Source of the DNA: Gordionus sp. m RMFG-2023 | Taxonomy: Eukaryota; Nematomorpha; Gordioida; Chordodea; Parachordodidae | Assembly (NCBI RefSeq): GCF_954871325.1 | Contig: NC_088777.1 | Span: 21,057,366-21,121,365, forward strand | Direction of reading: 5' to 3' | Length of the DNA stretch: 64,000 bases | Shown here: in pieces, positions 33,810-45,903 of the stretch | How the letters are laid out: the number at the start of each line of letters is the position of its first letter | Position numbering within the stretch: position 1 is the first letter of the stretch | Translations under genes and position numbers: made by a program | Notes under the pieces: model-generated | The model's database searches: none | Told to the model about the DNA's origin: nothing | What the model saw: the letters and a program-made list of their open reading frames with translations, nothing else

Positions 33810-33900
33810 AGGGTGTGAACCCTGGGTCTTTCCCCGGAGCTCGTGATCATAGCTGGTTTACTTAATTTTTAGACCCAAACCCCGGGTCTGGGGGTCACAT
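33810..33900. repeat. GC-rich palindromic repeat (GGGTCT...GGGGTTC family), copy 1
   Basis: GTGTGAACCCTGGGTCT and AAACCCCGGGTCTGGGGGTCAC bracket an AT-rich core containing GCTGGTTTA and TTTTAGACCCAAACC. The same core and ends recur at about 55,100-55,200, and the GC-rich motif recurs at about 41,115-41,215. Confidence 0.7.
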
Positions 33901-34017
33901 ACTAAAAAACTTAATCTTTTTTTTTATTTAAATAGTTTTCAAATCAAGAAATTTATTTATACGTATAATTTAGTGTTGTTAAACGGCTCGTTTTAAGGTT
34001 TTTAAAAACGACTAATA

Positions 34018-34080
34018 GTGCGCACAAATTGAGCGTTTCAAACGCAACTTATGCATTTCAAATGCATTCGTTTAAATTGA
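34018..34080. repeat. Solo end of the GCACAAATTGAGCGTTTCAAA MITE family
   Basis: GTGCGCACAAATTGAGCG and a following GCATTTCAAATGCATTCGTT match the two ends of the complete MITE at about 59,487-59,866. Confidence 0.6.
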
Positions 34081-34332
34081 GCACTTTTACTTTTTCCAAT
34101 TGCGCCAATAAAAAACGCAATCTGGTTTGCTTTTTTTGTAACTTTTTTTTATAAAACAAAAATTTTGATACGATAAAATATGGATATTCCTTCAAAAATG
34201 TAAGAAATATGATATATTTTTTAATATTAATATATATATTTATATTTTTAGGGCATGGGATGACTAATATATAATATATTTTTAAATATGAATTGATAGA
34301 CAATATACAAATGGTTGGAGTATATAAAATTT

Positions 34333-34692
34333 ATGGAGCCTACAATTGCTGATAGGCTAACCACTAGTAATTTTGATACTAGTCAGAGTATTAAGAATGT
34401 TACTTCATCCCCAAGCCAAAAATTGGATGAAAAATTATTGAATATTATAAATAGAAGCCATCTCCAAACAGGTAAAATTTATAATTGTCTTAAAAAACAT
34501 TTGTCAAGATTATTTCTTCTTTCAATGGAAGAAGGGCTAGATGGTTTTAGTATACCTAACCAATACCTTTTTAAATCTGAACCAATGAAAATCTTCTATT
34601 CCATCACAATGAATAATTAAATTCAACCAATAGAACAATCAATAGAAAATGGTCAAACTGCTCTTGAAATATTTAATAGCATTAAAGAATAA
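34333..34692 (+). pseudogene. Unrecognised coding sequence with one in-frame stop
   Basis: The frame from ATG at 34,333 (MEPTIADRLTTSNFDTSQSI..., RLFLLSMEEGLDGFSIPNQY) reaches a stop at 34,620. It then continues in the same frame with QPIEQSIENGQTALEIFNSI to a second stop. Amino-acid use is ordinary and the sense matches the neighbouring coding-like segment at 35,190. I recognise no family. It may be a recently decayed host or transposon gene, or an exon pair whose intron I misread. Confidence 0.4.
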
Positions 34693-35189
34693 ATTATGTA
34701 TATATATATATATATATTATTTGTATTTATTTTTATTCCTAAATAAAATTTTATTCTAATGTCCAAATTTGTTTTTAGCTATCTTTTACTATTTATAATA
34801 AATATTTATAAAGTTTTTATTTATTAAAATAGTGTCTAAATTTATTAATAAAGATTGAAAAATTAGATTATTAAAATATAAATACATAATTCTAATAAAA
34901 ATGAAAGTGCTTTGAATAATATAGAAATTATAATATAATTAATAAATGACTCATTAACTTCAGTTTTTTATTAAATTTTTTGTCAAATAAATTCAGGGAT
35001 TTTAAATTATAAGGTGATCAGAATAAAGATTTAAAAATTTAAACACAATTCTATTTTATTATATAAATTTATTTATTAAGTAATATTCTAAATAATAACA
35101 ATAATCAATTATATATTTGATACAATTCATTATTTATAACAATGATATATAAAAAAATAATTTAAAATTAAAAAATAATTTAAAATTTA

Positions 35190-35391
35190 AAAAAATTTTA
35201 AATTTATCTCTTAAAATTGTTGATGAATTGTTTTCTCTGTCTATGCCAATAAAGAATGGTCTAGTGGTCAGATTTGACATTGTATCTTTTACATATAAAG
35301 AAAATATAAGGTACCAAAATTTTTGTGCACCTATTCCTTCATTGCTTATTATTATATTATGTAGCAAATTATCTATTTATGTCTGTTAAGG
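35190..35391 (+). other. Coding-like segment of unknown origin
   Basis: A plus-strand frame reads KIVDELFSLSMPIKNGLVVR then FDIVSFTYKENIRYQNFCAP and IPSLL before a stop near 35,389. Composition is protein-like, unlike the flanking AT sequence. There is no ATG at the start and no domain recognised. It ends about 50 bases before the gypsy element. Confidence 0.3.
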
Positions 35392-35441
35392 CCAACAAAA
35401 CTATTGTGAATCTATGTTTGTAACAAAAAAATTAAGATCTA

Positions 35442-35607
35442 TGTAATATAAATGTAATTGTAAATTGAATTTTAATTGATAATATTAACTTTTCGTTTGT
35501 AAATTACATAACCTGAAGAATTGAATTCATTATATATATATACGTATTTTGTATTAAATATACTTTTACTTACTTTACCTATTTTACTTATTTAATAAAA
35601 CACTTCA
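35442..35607 (+). repeat. Left LTR of the gypsy element
   Basis: Starts TGTAATATAAATG and ends CACTTCA, followed by the TTGGCGACGAT primer-binding region. It aligns end to end with 39,563-39,736. Confidence 0.92.
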
Positions 35608-38600
35608 TTGGCGACGATATTTTTAGAGAAGATTTATTTGATTTATTAAATTTAAAGTAAAAGACTCAATGGAAGTAGCTCCTATTAAAGTTGAAGATTC
35701 AATGGAAGTAGTTCCTATTAAAGTTAAAGACTCAATGGAAGTAGTTCCTATTAAATTCCATATTCCAGAATTCGTCAAAGAAAAAGTAAATATTCAGGAC
35801 TACTTATTTAACTTGGAATTAATTTATAAAGTAAGAAATATTATAGATTTAAATACAAAAAAAGACCTGCTTTTAGCCTATATCGGAACAGACAATCTTA
35901 TCAAAATTAAGAACTTTCACTTTCCAATAAATTTAGAGATGATAAATTATGATACTTTAATAAAAAGCTTAAATTTGGTGTTCAAGGATAGTTCGAGCAT
36001 TTTCGTAAATAGGAAAATTTTTTTTACGCTAAAAAGATGCAATGAGACGATTATTGACTTTTCAATTAGGGTTAAAACTGTCTGTTCTCTTTGTAATTTT
36101 AAACCGCCTTTTGATGAACTTTTAAGAGATATATTTATCCTAGGAGTAGGCTTACCTGAGTTGGACAAAGAACTTCGGTCAAAGTATATCGAAGGCAATA
36201 TTACTTTTGAAGAGACTGTGCGTTTAGCGATCGCGCTGTCTTCGTTGGAAAATGAAACCCAGACTGAAGTTAATAAAATAATTAAAAATAAGCCAACACA
36301 GGGTTCGAAAAATAATTATTTTAGAAATAATAATTATACAAACATCAATAGATTCAATAATAATAAACACTTTAGTAACAATTTTCCTAATAATAATTAT
36401 AGACCTAGTATCAAACCTAACTCTATTCAAAAGAAAGTGATATGCTTTCGTTGCGGTAAGGCAAACCACATAGCGAAAGATTGTAGAACTGCCATACAAA
36501 TGATTCTGCCACGGACACCTCGCCTGTCATTTTCAAATAAAGCAACCATCGATGCGAAGATAAATGGGTTGCAGCTAGCTATGGAGTTTGATACCGGCGC
36601 CGCGTGTAGTGTGATTGATGAGGTCACCTGGAATCGTATTGGCAGACCACAACTATCACCGGCTTATAAATTAGTGGGATATAATCATATCCAAATCGAA
36701 GTACTAGGTAAATGTACCGTAGAAGTCAAAGTAAAAAATATTTCGAAATTTTTACTTATTTGGGTAGTTAAAGGGGAGAATTCCCTTATTTTTGGGATGC
36801 CTTTCATTAGAGAATTTGATATAAAACTACCGGAAGAAGTTCGTATTAATAAAATAAATATGAATGTTCCCTCTTTAAATACGATTGCTTCAAAATTCCC
36901 TCAAGTTTTTAAAAAAAAATTAGGTGAAATCAAACTGCAAAAGGCAGTCATCCGAATAGAACCGAACACGTTACCGATTGCATTACCAGCATGAAGAGTT
37001 CCTTTTCCGTTGCGTTGAACCATTGAAGCTGAGTTGGACAGACTTTTAGACGAAGGCGTTATTGAGAAGGTGGATCCAACAATAACTCCAATCACTTGGG
37101 CTACACCAACGGTTAATATCTTAAAGAAATCCGGTGCCGTACGGATATGCGGAGATTTTTCGTTTAACAATCAACAAATATCTAGCGATCGATAACGATT
37201 TACTACCAACTTTCGTCGACCTAACAAATAAAATCGCGGGTGGTAAAATATTTTCAACAATAGATTTAAGAGATGCATTTTTACAATTCGGAGTTAGTCC
37301 AGAATGTAGGGACCTTTTAGTAATTTCGACACATGTCGGTTATTACCGATACCAAAGAATTCCATTTGGTTTGACTAGCGCTCCGATAATATTCCAACGC
37401 TTTATGAAAAACCTATTAAAGGGAATTCCTATGGTTAGTGTATTTTTAGACGACATAATTATTGCAGGTGAGAATAATTCCGATCACATAGTTAATTTGG
37501 AAGTAGTATTAAGAAGATTTGAGAAGGCTAGACTGACCACGACGACCGATAAAATTAAAATCGGAGAAAAGTCAGTCACTTATTTAGGTCATGTTATTGA
37601 CAGTTTCGGAATTCACCCTACAGAAGATAAGATTAGCGCTATAAAAAATTTTAAAACACCTTCCAATGTTAAAGAACTACGTTCATTTCTTGGAATAGTG
37701 AATTATCATGAGGCATTTATTAAAAATTTGCATTCTATTTGTGCGCCTTTACACCGACTAATGAGTAAAAATGGTTGGTTTTGGTTAGCTAAAGAAAATG
37801 AAATATTTACTAAAGTTAAAAATATATTGTCAAAAGAAGATACAATAATTCCTTATTTATCCCTGTCGTGATTTCTTGTGACGCTTCCGAAGATGGTCTA
37901 GGAGCTGTTATTGCACATCGATTTCTTACTGGCCAGGAGAAACCGATTGCTTACGCATCGAGGACACTTTCGGCGGCTGAAAAGAATTATGCCACAATTG
38001 ATCGGGAGGCTTCGGCGATCATGTTTGCTATCGAGAAGTTTCATCAATATATTTTTGGAAGACATTTTATCTTGGTTACTGATCATAAACCATTACAATA
38101 TATTTTAGGTGATAAAAGAGATCTTAACAAAATAACAAATAACCGTTTAATACGGTGGGCGACGAAACTATTAAATTATGATTATGAGATAATATATAGA
38201 CCAGGTAATCATAACAAATGTGCCTATGCTCTGTCCCGTTTGGGGGTAGAGAAAGCAAAAACCAATGATGTTACAAAAAAATTCAAAGAAGAAATCAGAG
38301 GATTAAAAATTAATTTAATAGAAGATTTATCTTTCACTCGCAGTAAAGTCGTAAGTGAAACGAGCAATGATATAAACCTAAAAGAGATTATTAAATTAAT
38401 AAAAAATCATTGGTATATTGATAATATAAATAATTATTCGGAGATTGTAAAAAAATATATTTCGATTAAAGATAATATTTCGTTCGAAGAAGGATTATTA
38501 TTTTATAATGATAGAATTATTATTCCAGATATTTTAAAAAAGGAGGTTTTATATGTGATTCATCGAGGACATCCTGGGATAGTGGGGATGAAATCATTGT

Positions 38601-39562
38601 GTAGATATTAAGTGTTTTGGACAAATCTCGATACTGATGTTGAAGACTTTGTTAAATGTTGTAAGAGTTGTCAAGAAGGAAGGCCGGGAGCTAAAGAAGT
38701 GCCATTAATTGGAACATTCCTACCCGACCTTGGGAACGATTACACATTGATTTGACAGGCCCCGTATCTGGAAATTATTGGTTAATTTGCGTAGACGCTT
38801 TTACCAAATGGGTTGAAGTTGTAATTTTAACACATATTAATTCGGCGAGTGTAATAAATAATCTGCGTAATTATTTCGCTAGATTTGGGTTACCTCGCTA
38901 CTTTGTTTTAGATAACGGTACTCAGTTTACTGGCTCTGAATTCAAAACGTTTCTTTTTAAAAACAATATAAAACATTTTAGATCGGCCCCTTATAGCCCG
39001 AATGGTTTGGCTGAACGATATATACGGACGATAAAGACGCGTTTCTATGCTGGAAGGAGATGTGGGACTCCGGACCAGTTAAATTTAGCGAATGTTTTAA
39101 TTACTCACTGTAATACTCCCAATGCAACTACTGGTAAATCCCCTGCCGAGATGATGTTTGGAAGGTCGCTTAGGACGACATTAGATCAGTGGAAATTATC
39201 AACGAGAGAAAGGACGGAAAACGCTCTATGGAAACAAAAGTACTACAAATATAGAAGTGTTGAACCTCGGGAGTTTGAAGAGCAGCAAAAAGTTTGGATA
39301 GCAAACGAAAGGACAGCAGGGTGGCATGAAGGAAAAGTGTTACAACGAAAAAGCGCAATATTGTACGATGTGGAATCAGAGGGGATCGTTAAAAACAAGC
39401 ATGCAGATCAATTGAGGGATGCACATATGCAAGAGAAGGAAATACCCGTTACGTTGACCGAAGAAGTGGAAAAGGCAGAACATGAGAATACAACTCTTGA
39501 AAAAAGAGTTTCGAAACCCCCACTACGTTATCACGATGAATTCAATTTATAGTGGGGAGAAC

Positions 39563-39736
39563 TGTAATATAAATGTAATTGTAAATTGAATTTAAATTGA
39601 ATATAATATTAACTTTTCGTTTGTAAATTACATAACCTGAAGGATTGAATTCATTATATATATATATACGTGATATTTTGTATTAAATATACTTTGACTT
39701 ACTTTACCTATTTTACTTATTTAATAAAACACTTCA
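39563..39736 (+). repeat. Right LTR of the gypsy element
   Basis: Starts TGTAATATAAATG immediately after the polypurine tract and ends CACTTCA. It directly abuts a repeat related to 49,365-49,513. Confidence 0.92.
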
Positions 39737-39893
39737 CATAGCATTTAGTTTTAATGGATTAAACCTGGCCTGAAGAGATGAGGAGGTAAGAAGAATAAAA
39801 ATTGGATATTATTTTCAAATAACAGGTAACATGCATAAAGGTAAGAAAAAAATTTTCATTCCCCGTCATTTTTGACGGGCTATCTACTAGTAT
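39737..39893. repeat. Terminus of the CTAG...GATAGCCCGTCA repeat family, copy A
   Basis: CATAGCATTTAGTTTTAATG through AACAGGTAACATGCATAAAG to CATTTTTGACGGGCTATCTA and CTAG is nearly identical to 49,365-49,513. The last 40 bases are the terminal repeat of the MITE at 9,679-10,151, so this is one end of a larger relative of that MITE. Its other end is cut off by the gypsy element or lost. Confidence 0.75.
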
Positions 39894-42800
39894 TTTTATA
39901 ATTTAAATAAAATTATATATATATATTCTGAATCCTACCTTCCTTAAGGCGATCATTTTGTGGCCTATAACATTATTCCCCTTCATTTATACTGGTCATC
40001 CCCATACTTATATTATAATTTTATTTAAAATCTAATTTCTCATGATTTGTGATCCATCGCATTTATTACTCTCCACTATTTGTTATTCATGGATATTTCT
40101 GATTTCGCGCCAATTGTGATTCCCAAGTTCCCCCTTAAATTGCCCCCCCCCCACTGGAAGTCTGGCTAGGGTGTAGCCCTTGTTTATTCAAATAAAATAA
40201 TATATCCTTAATTGCAATTTATATCAGAGTTATAAATCTTTGATTTTTGCTTAAAATTAAAAATTTTATCTTGAAAGATTTTGTATGCATGTTAACTAAT
40301 TTAGAATTTTTAGGTAATATTAGACTAAAAAATTTAAAAAATTTTTCAAGATTTTTATCAAACTCTGATTATGATGTGTAATACGAATAATTAATGTAAT
40401 ATATCATTTATAATTAAGGCAATATTTAATATTTAAAAAAATTAAATATCTCACTTATATTAATAAGTTGAGTTCTTATTTATAAACAACCGATCAACTT
40501 TAAATTATGAATAAAAATAATTAATGATTTAAATTTATTTTTTAAGCTTTAAAGAAAAAAATTAAAGGAATGTATGAAAATACTTATATATTTGCTTTGG
40601 TAGGAGAATTCAACCTATTTTACTAGAAGCAAAGGAACACATCTTTTACCTTTTTTTAATGTTCAAAAGTATAATAATTGATATTATTAGAATTGAATAT
40701 ATATGGAAATATAGAAATAAATATATAATATTTAAGATAAAACTGGCCAAAAACCGAGGAAATAAAAGTCAAAAGCCTGTGATCTGGGTGGGGGGGGAGG
40801 CACAAAGCGCACCAGATTTTTATAGGTGACCTCCCTAAAGAAAAATATCTAGCTACCCCACTGTCTTATGGCGATGCATTAAAAAAATTTAATTTACCTA
40901 CTTGGCCCCATACCTATATTGTATTTTTTTTTATATAAAACTCTGATATCTCATACTTCGCGATTCATTGCCATTTGTTACTCATCAGTCATCACTATTT
41001 GTAATTCATCGCCTACTCTGACACCGCGCTTCTCAAGCTACACCTCTCCCCCTGCCGAAATCCGGGCAATTTGCTTGGTCGTAAAATATAGTACCCAATT
41101 TTGTGCTAATACTTGCTATTAGCACGAACCCTGAGCACAAACCCGGGGTTCAGATCCGAGGTCTGTGCTCGGGGTTCAAACCAGGAGTCTGTGCTCGGGG
41201 TTCAGACCCGGGTTGTTTTTAATTATTATATAGTCCTGCAAAAGCAAGTTAGCTTCGGGATAAAAAAATTTATATCGGGTCGTTTAATTTAAAAGTTCCC
41301 AAAATTATTGCTGAGAATAAAACAAAGAGGACAGATAGTATTAAATTTAATATAAAAATTAAAATTCTTTTTATTTAAATATTTTCAGACTCGGAGTTAA
41401 AGAAAGGAAAATGGTGCTAGTAGTGCCTAAAAATCAATAGGTATATATAACTGAGATAGGGTTTTAGAATAAGTTGCAATGGGCTCAGGCAAAAAAAAAT
41501 TGAATTTGTAGAGCTCTACCTTGGGTAGGGTAGAGTAATCATGTTTTTTTAATCACATTTACTGTGGTGATTTTGTAGATACTAAAATGAAATGATTATA
41601 AGGAAAACTAAAAAAATTTATAAACCTTATTTATTAATCTTAAGCTTTATTATTTCATTCTACATTAATCCCATTCCCAATAGTGTTGTTTATTTTTTAA
41701 GTTAAATTTAAATTATTATTATTTTAGTTATTTATATGGAAAATAAAAAAATATTTTTAATATATGAGTGGATTGGATGAATTAACAACCTAATAGGATT
41801 ACTATAAGAGTGAATAAATATGATAGATAGAAATTTATTGGATTGATGATTATCAGAATTGATAAAACATAAATATAAAAATATCGTATCTTTATCTACT
41901 AGGTTCACTATTATAAAAAAGATATTGTATCTAGATATAATTTTAGAGGTATCTGTATTTTAATCTCAAAATTTTTTTTTTAAAATAAATGCTAGTTTTA
42001 AGAGAATTTGTAAAATAAGAGATTATGTTCAAAAACAACAGCTAACTCTGTATATTTAACTATGAAAAAATTGTATCTCAAGAGTCGACTCAAACGGCTC
42101 ATTAAGCCGCTTGAGGCTGAGTCGTTTTTTAAGACTAAAAATTCGACTCAAGTCGCGGCTAAGCCGAATCGGCTTCTTTTAAATTAGTAAAAATTTCTGG
42201 GATAGGTAAAATAATGAGAAAGTCGTTTTATTTTAGCTAGCTAGCACACCTGCTTTTCCATATATAGGGGCTCAAATGTACAAAAAAGTGCCACATTGGA
42301 ATCTTTAAGATTTTTAAAATGCTTATATCTCAAAAACTTATATAGCAAAAAAAATATAATCTATCATATTGTGTAATAAAATCTCTGAAATAAATGATGT
42401 TTAGTCCAGAAGCGGGACAAAACCCCATTTATTTTGAATTTTATTTTGAATCTACTAGGAAAGTATATAATATATATGATTTAGCGTTCCCTCTCGAGTC
42501 TCGACTAAGCTAATATAAGGCTTAGAAGGAGCAGGAAAATTTTTATCCAAAATAATTAGGTAGTCTAGTCCTGACGAGTCTCAGTCAGGATTACCAAAGC
42601 AAATTATTGACTGACAAAACTGATTATGATTACGACATACGTACGATAAACTCTATCATTTTACTTAACTAAATATAAAATAGATCAGCCTACTATATTG
42701 TAGGAATTTTTTTTATTTACTTTTAAAAAAAACTATTGATGCTAATATAACTAGAAGATATCAATGATTTTAACTGCATTTCTTAAAATATGAGTATTGT

Positions 42801-43071
42801 ATCATTATTAATTTTCGTAATTTTAAACATAATAGCCTCAAAAATAGTATTTAACACATTATTTTAGATTTTAGAGTCATGTCTTACAAAAACTAGTTAT
42901 TTTTTAAAATTTTTTATATTTTATATACTATTCTTAAAAATTATTATTGTTTAAAAGGTATATGTTAAAATTTTTTGTTTAAAATCATTTAAGTAAAGAT
43001 TAAAAAAATGTCCTCCATGAGACTACCGATAGCTGGCTTAGGATGTTGCCTTTGGAAAAAATTAATTAAGT
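39894..43071. other. Intergenic stretch, repeats only
   Basis: No gene recognised. It contains a poly-C run near 40,144, a G-tract near 40,790, the GC-rich repeat at about 41,115-41,215, a TATCTAGATA-type repeat end at about 41,880-41,960, and palindromic clusters around 42,070-42,180 (GAGTCGACTCAAACGGCTCA, GCCGCTTGAGGCTGAGTCG) and 42,490-42,600. These look like decayed MITE ends. Confidence 0.5.
41115..41215. repeat. GC-rich repeat (GTCTGTGCTCGGGGTTC family), copy 2
   Basis: Three tandem GGGGTTCA(G/A)A-type units with GGTCTGTGCTCGGGGTTC / GAGTCTGTGCTCGGGGTTCA, flanked by ACGAACCCTGAGCACAAACC. Related to 33,810 and 55,100. Confidence 0.7.
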
Positions 43072-43315
43072 AATTTATTTTTAATGATATACTGGTCATT
43101 AGTCAAAATAAAACATATACATTTTGCCAAAGGAACCGCCAAGTATCTAGTATCTAGGTGACAATTGTCAAAAATAAAAAATTCTATATTAGGCAAGATA
43201 TTCGAAATTTTAATATATATTTTTTATAAGAAATTTTTTTTCGTGGTTAATATAAACATCTTAAAAATCGCAAAATATGATGATAATTTATTATAATTTA
43301 TATTTAAACAAATAA
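43072..43315 (+). repeat. Left arm of a large inverted-repeat pair
   Basis: From AATTTATTTTTAATGATATACTGG, through TTTTGCCAAAGGAACCGCCA and GGTGACAATTGTC, to the AATATATATTTTTTATAAG region it is the inverted counterpart of about 49,537-49,766. Similarity is high, roughly nine in ten bases by eye, over about 230 bp. Confidence 0.75.
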
Positions 43316-43794
43316 ATTAATAAATATAATTTATTATAAATATAATGAAATAAAAAATAATATAATATACATTCAAAATATAATATATTATGTTAAAAAT
43401 TCCCATTCCATTATATATTTCGATCGGTAGATAGAACATACTGCAAGCCCCGCTTTAAATAAAATTTAAACAAATATATAAATATTACTAATTTTATTGA
43501 GATAAATAATATTATTATATAACATGCATGATACTTAATGTTCTTAAACGGCTAGAATTTTCTAAATTAATATTCACGTGCCTGCAGTTATCTGAAATTT
43601 CAATTTATGTTTTAAAATTGACTGCATTTTAGACTTTTACGAATAATAATATAAGCTAAAAATAACCTATTAACAAAAATATTTAAATTTATAGTATTTT
43701 ACTTAAATCAATTCCTAAATAAGTGATATTTTATATTATTATTCTTACCTCTCTAATTGATGTATGTTTATTAAAAATATGATTGCATATACTG

Positions 43795-45520
43795 TTACAC
43801 CTGAGAAATTATTGCCATATTTCATCACGAAGAGACATTATATATATGTCCCAGGAGGATAGTGCCATACATTGTTTCAGCGTCGATGAGGCCATCTTGT
43901 TCCTCATTTTAGTCATAATATTTCCGGCCAAGGAAAAAGCTCTTTCCGATGCCACTGAGGTTGTCTGTTGGCATAGATAGTCCCTGGCCATCATTGCTAA
44001 ATGAGGAAAACTTTCAGCATTTCCTCTCCACCAATCTAATATATGTGTAATTTCGATGGATAAATATAAAATATTAAAGATTATATATTAAGATTGAACA
44101 AATATACCTTTTTTTCAATCCCTGCAATATTGAAATGGTTTTAGAAATTGAGGGATTGTTATTATTATCAAATTTGTACGCATCAAATGGCTCGGACATA
44201 TTTTTTCAAAATTTTTTAAAAATATCAAAATATTTATTTGCGAGGTCTTCCTTTTGATTTGTAATAATCGAATTTTTGATCATAGGATCAAGTAATGTCG
44301 CTGCATAATTGTATGGGGTGAATATATATTCACTATATTCGTTAGCTTTTTTTAACATAAGAGTTGCAGCCTCTTTTATTGATAAATCAGAAATAATCAC
44401 AGTATAATTTTTCAAATTCTGCATTATATCATTAAAAAATAATAGGGCCATCCCAATTGTGGGAGATTGGTTGGATATTTCTACGGTTATTTGATAAAAT
44501 GGTAATAGAAATTCTTCCAACTTTATGAAGAACGCGCAATCATCAGGAGTTGGAGTAATATCTGCCCCTATTATACCTTGTTTGATCAGGTCTTATATAG
44601 CATTCATATTCTAAAAAGATAAATATTAAGAAAAAGAATATAATAAATATACAATAATAATTATTACCTTATTAATAGAGGATATCATTAGGTATTTGCT
44701 GTTCCATCGCGTTTTAACAGCAAGAGGTATCTTAGTTGCCCCACTTACTGCTTTGTATGATTGCATGAATTTTGACGAGCTATATAATTTAGCCACTATC
44801 TGTTCTATATTTTTCAATTACTCCTCAAAACAATTAAGGCCCACCTTTACTATTAAATTAATAATGTGGGCCAAGCAGCGATGTCCATATAAAATTTTTG
44901 AGTAATGGGATTGATAATATTTTTGCAACAATTGGACTGCCTTGACCTCATTAGATCCATTATCATGTGTTATTGACAGTATTCTATCTTTTAATTTGAA
45001 TTCTTCTAATGAAGATAAGACAATTTAGCAAATTTCATCTCCTGTGTGTGGATGAGGAAACGCTATCATATCCAATACCAGATTGAACCCAATTTTTATT
45101 TATATAATGAAAGGTAAGGGCACAAAATGACATGTTATTATTAGCAGTCCAGATATCAGTAGTAATAGAAAACAAATTTGTATGATTATTTAATTTTTCA
45201 ATTAAGTTATTTTTGGCCAAATTATATACATTATCAAGATTTTTTTTAATGGTCTGTCTACACCATAACTTAATATTTTTATTTGCATTATTGAATATTC
45301 TTTTAAAGGCTGGATTATCAATGGTGCTAAAAGATATATTTGTCTCTATTAGGAATATTAGGATTAGTTTATTAATCATCAAATTTTCATGGGGTAAGGG
45401 CTTCCGCATCCCAGGCATCGTGTCATAAATGGAGGATCCCTGAGCCATCTCATTAAATATATTTGGATGCACTGATTTCATATGTTTTTTCAAATTCGCT
45501 AAATATAAAAAAAAATAATT
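43795..45520 (-). mobile_element. Degraded BED-finger hAT transposase region
   Basis: Minus strand, right to left. The end of a BED finger (NLKKHMKSVHPNIF, 45,450-45,500) follows an intron-like TTTATATTTAG. Next come an NPAFKRIFN block and LFSITTDIWTANNNMSFCAL (the hAT catalytic-core Asp motif) at about 45,150. AVKTRWNSKYLMISSINK is at about 44,650-44,700. A helical segment at 44,206-44,520 includes YAATLLDPMIKN. The dimerisation block TTSVASERAFSLAGNIMTKM is at about 43,880-43,970. Several frameshifts break the coding region, and some boundaries may be small introns. Terminal repeats were not identified with confidence. Confidence 0.8.
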
Positions 45521-45565
45521 CCATATATTTTATAATCCTCCATTATTGGTCTTAATAAATTAGTT

Positions 45566-45903
45566 AGAGACCTGCAGGTCCTGCCTAGCCCGTCCTGGGT
45601 ACACTGGCCGGACCTATTTTAATTTTTTTTAATTAACCCAGGCCGAGCCTGAAATTTATTTTAAAAATAATCCGGGGCGGACCGTATATTTTAAAACTAA
45701 ATATTTTAAATCGCCATTATTAGCTATATAAATCAAAAATAAGTATAATATTTTTAAAAAAATCTGGGCCTGGCCTGAAATTTTTTTTTTAAAGTAGGGC
45801 CAGGCCTGAAAATTTATTTTAAAAAAGCTGAGACGGGCCTGGTCGAAAAAAATTTTGAGAAAAAATCCAGGCCGGGCCGTGCAAATGGCATCTCTGCAGG
45901 TCT
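45566..45903. mobile_element. hAT-type MITE with AGACCTGCAG ends
   Basis: Left AGAGACCTGCAGGTCCTGCC, right inverted CTCTGCAGGTCT. Interior blocks such as CAGGCCGAGCCTGAAATT and GGGCCAGGCCTGAAAATT alternate with A/T runs. It shares the TCTGCA-type end and GC-rich subterminal design with the elements at 10.5, 17.2 and 22.3 kb. Confidence 0.55.

Larger units (their letters stand above)
35442..39736 (+). mobile_element. Ty3/gypsy LTR retrotransposon, broken (fossil)
   Basis: LTRs at 35,442-35,607 and 39,563-39,736 differ by only about three substitutions and three small gaps, so the insertion is recent. A TGG primer-binding start follows the left LTR, and AGTGGGGAGAAC is the polypurine tract before the right LTR. 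Internal parts in order on the plus strand: gag with a CCHC zinc knuckle (about 35,670-36,490), aspartic protease (about 36,540-36,860), reverse transcriptase (about 37,000-37,660), RNase H (about 37,860-38,250), and integrase with HHCC and DDE regions (about 38,540-39,450). The order RT-RNase H-integrase defines Ty3/gypsy. No chromodomain or envelope gene is seen. It is broken at about three places and so not functional. No matching target duplication was found at its ends. Confidence 0.93.

Noticed and set aside
36224-37170. Minus-strand ORFs of about 66-91 codons within the gypsy element
   Set aside because: Antisense of gag and pol; no independent similarity.
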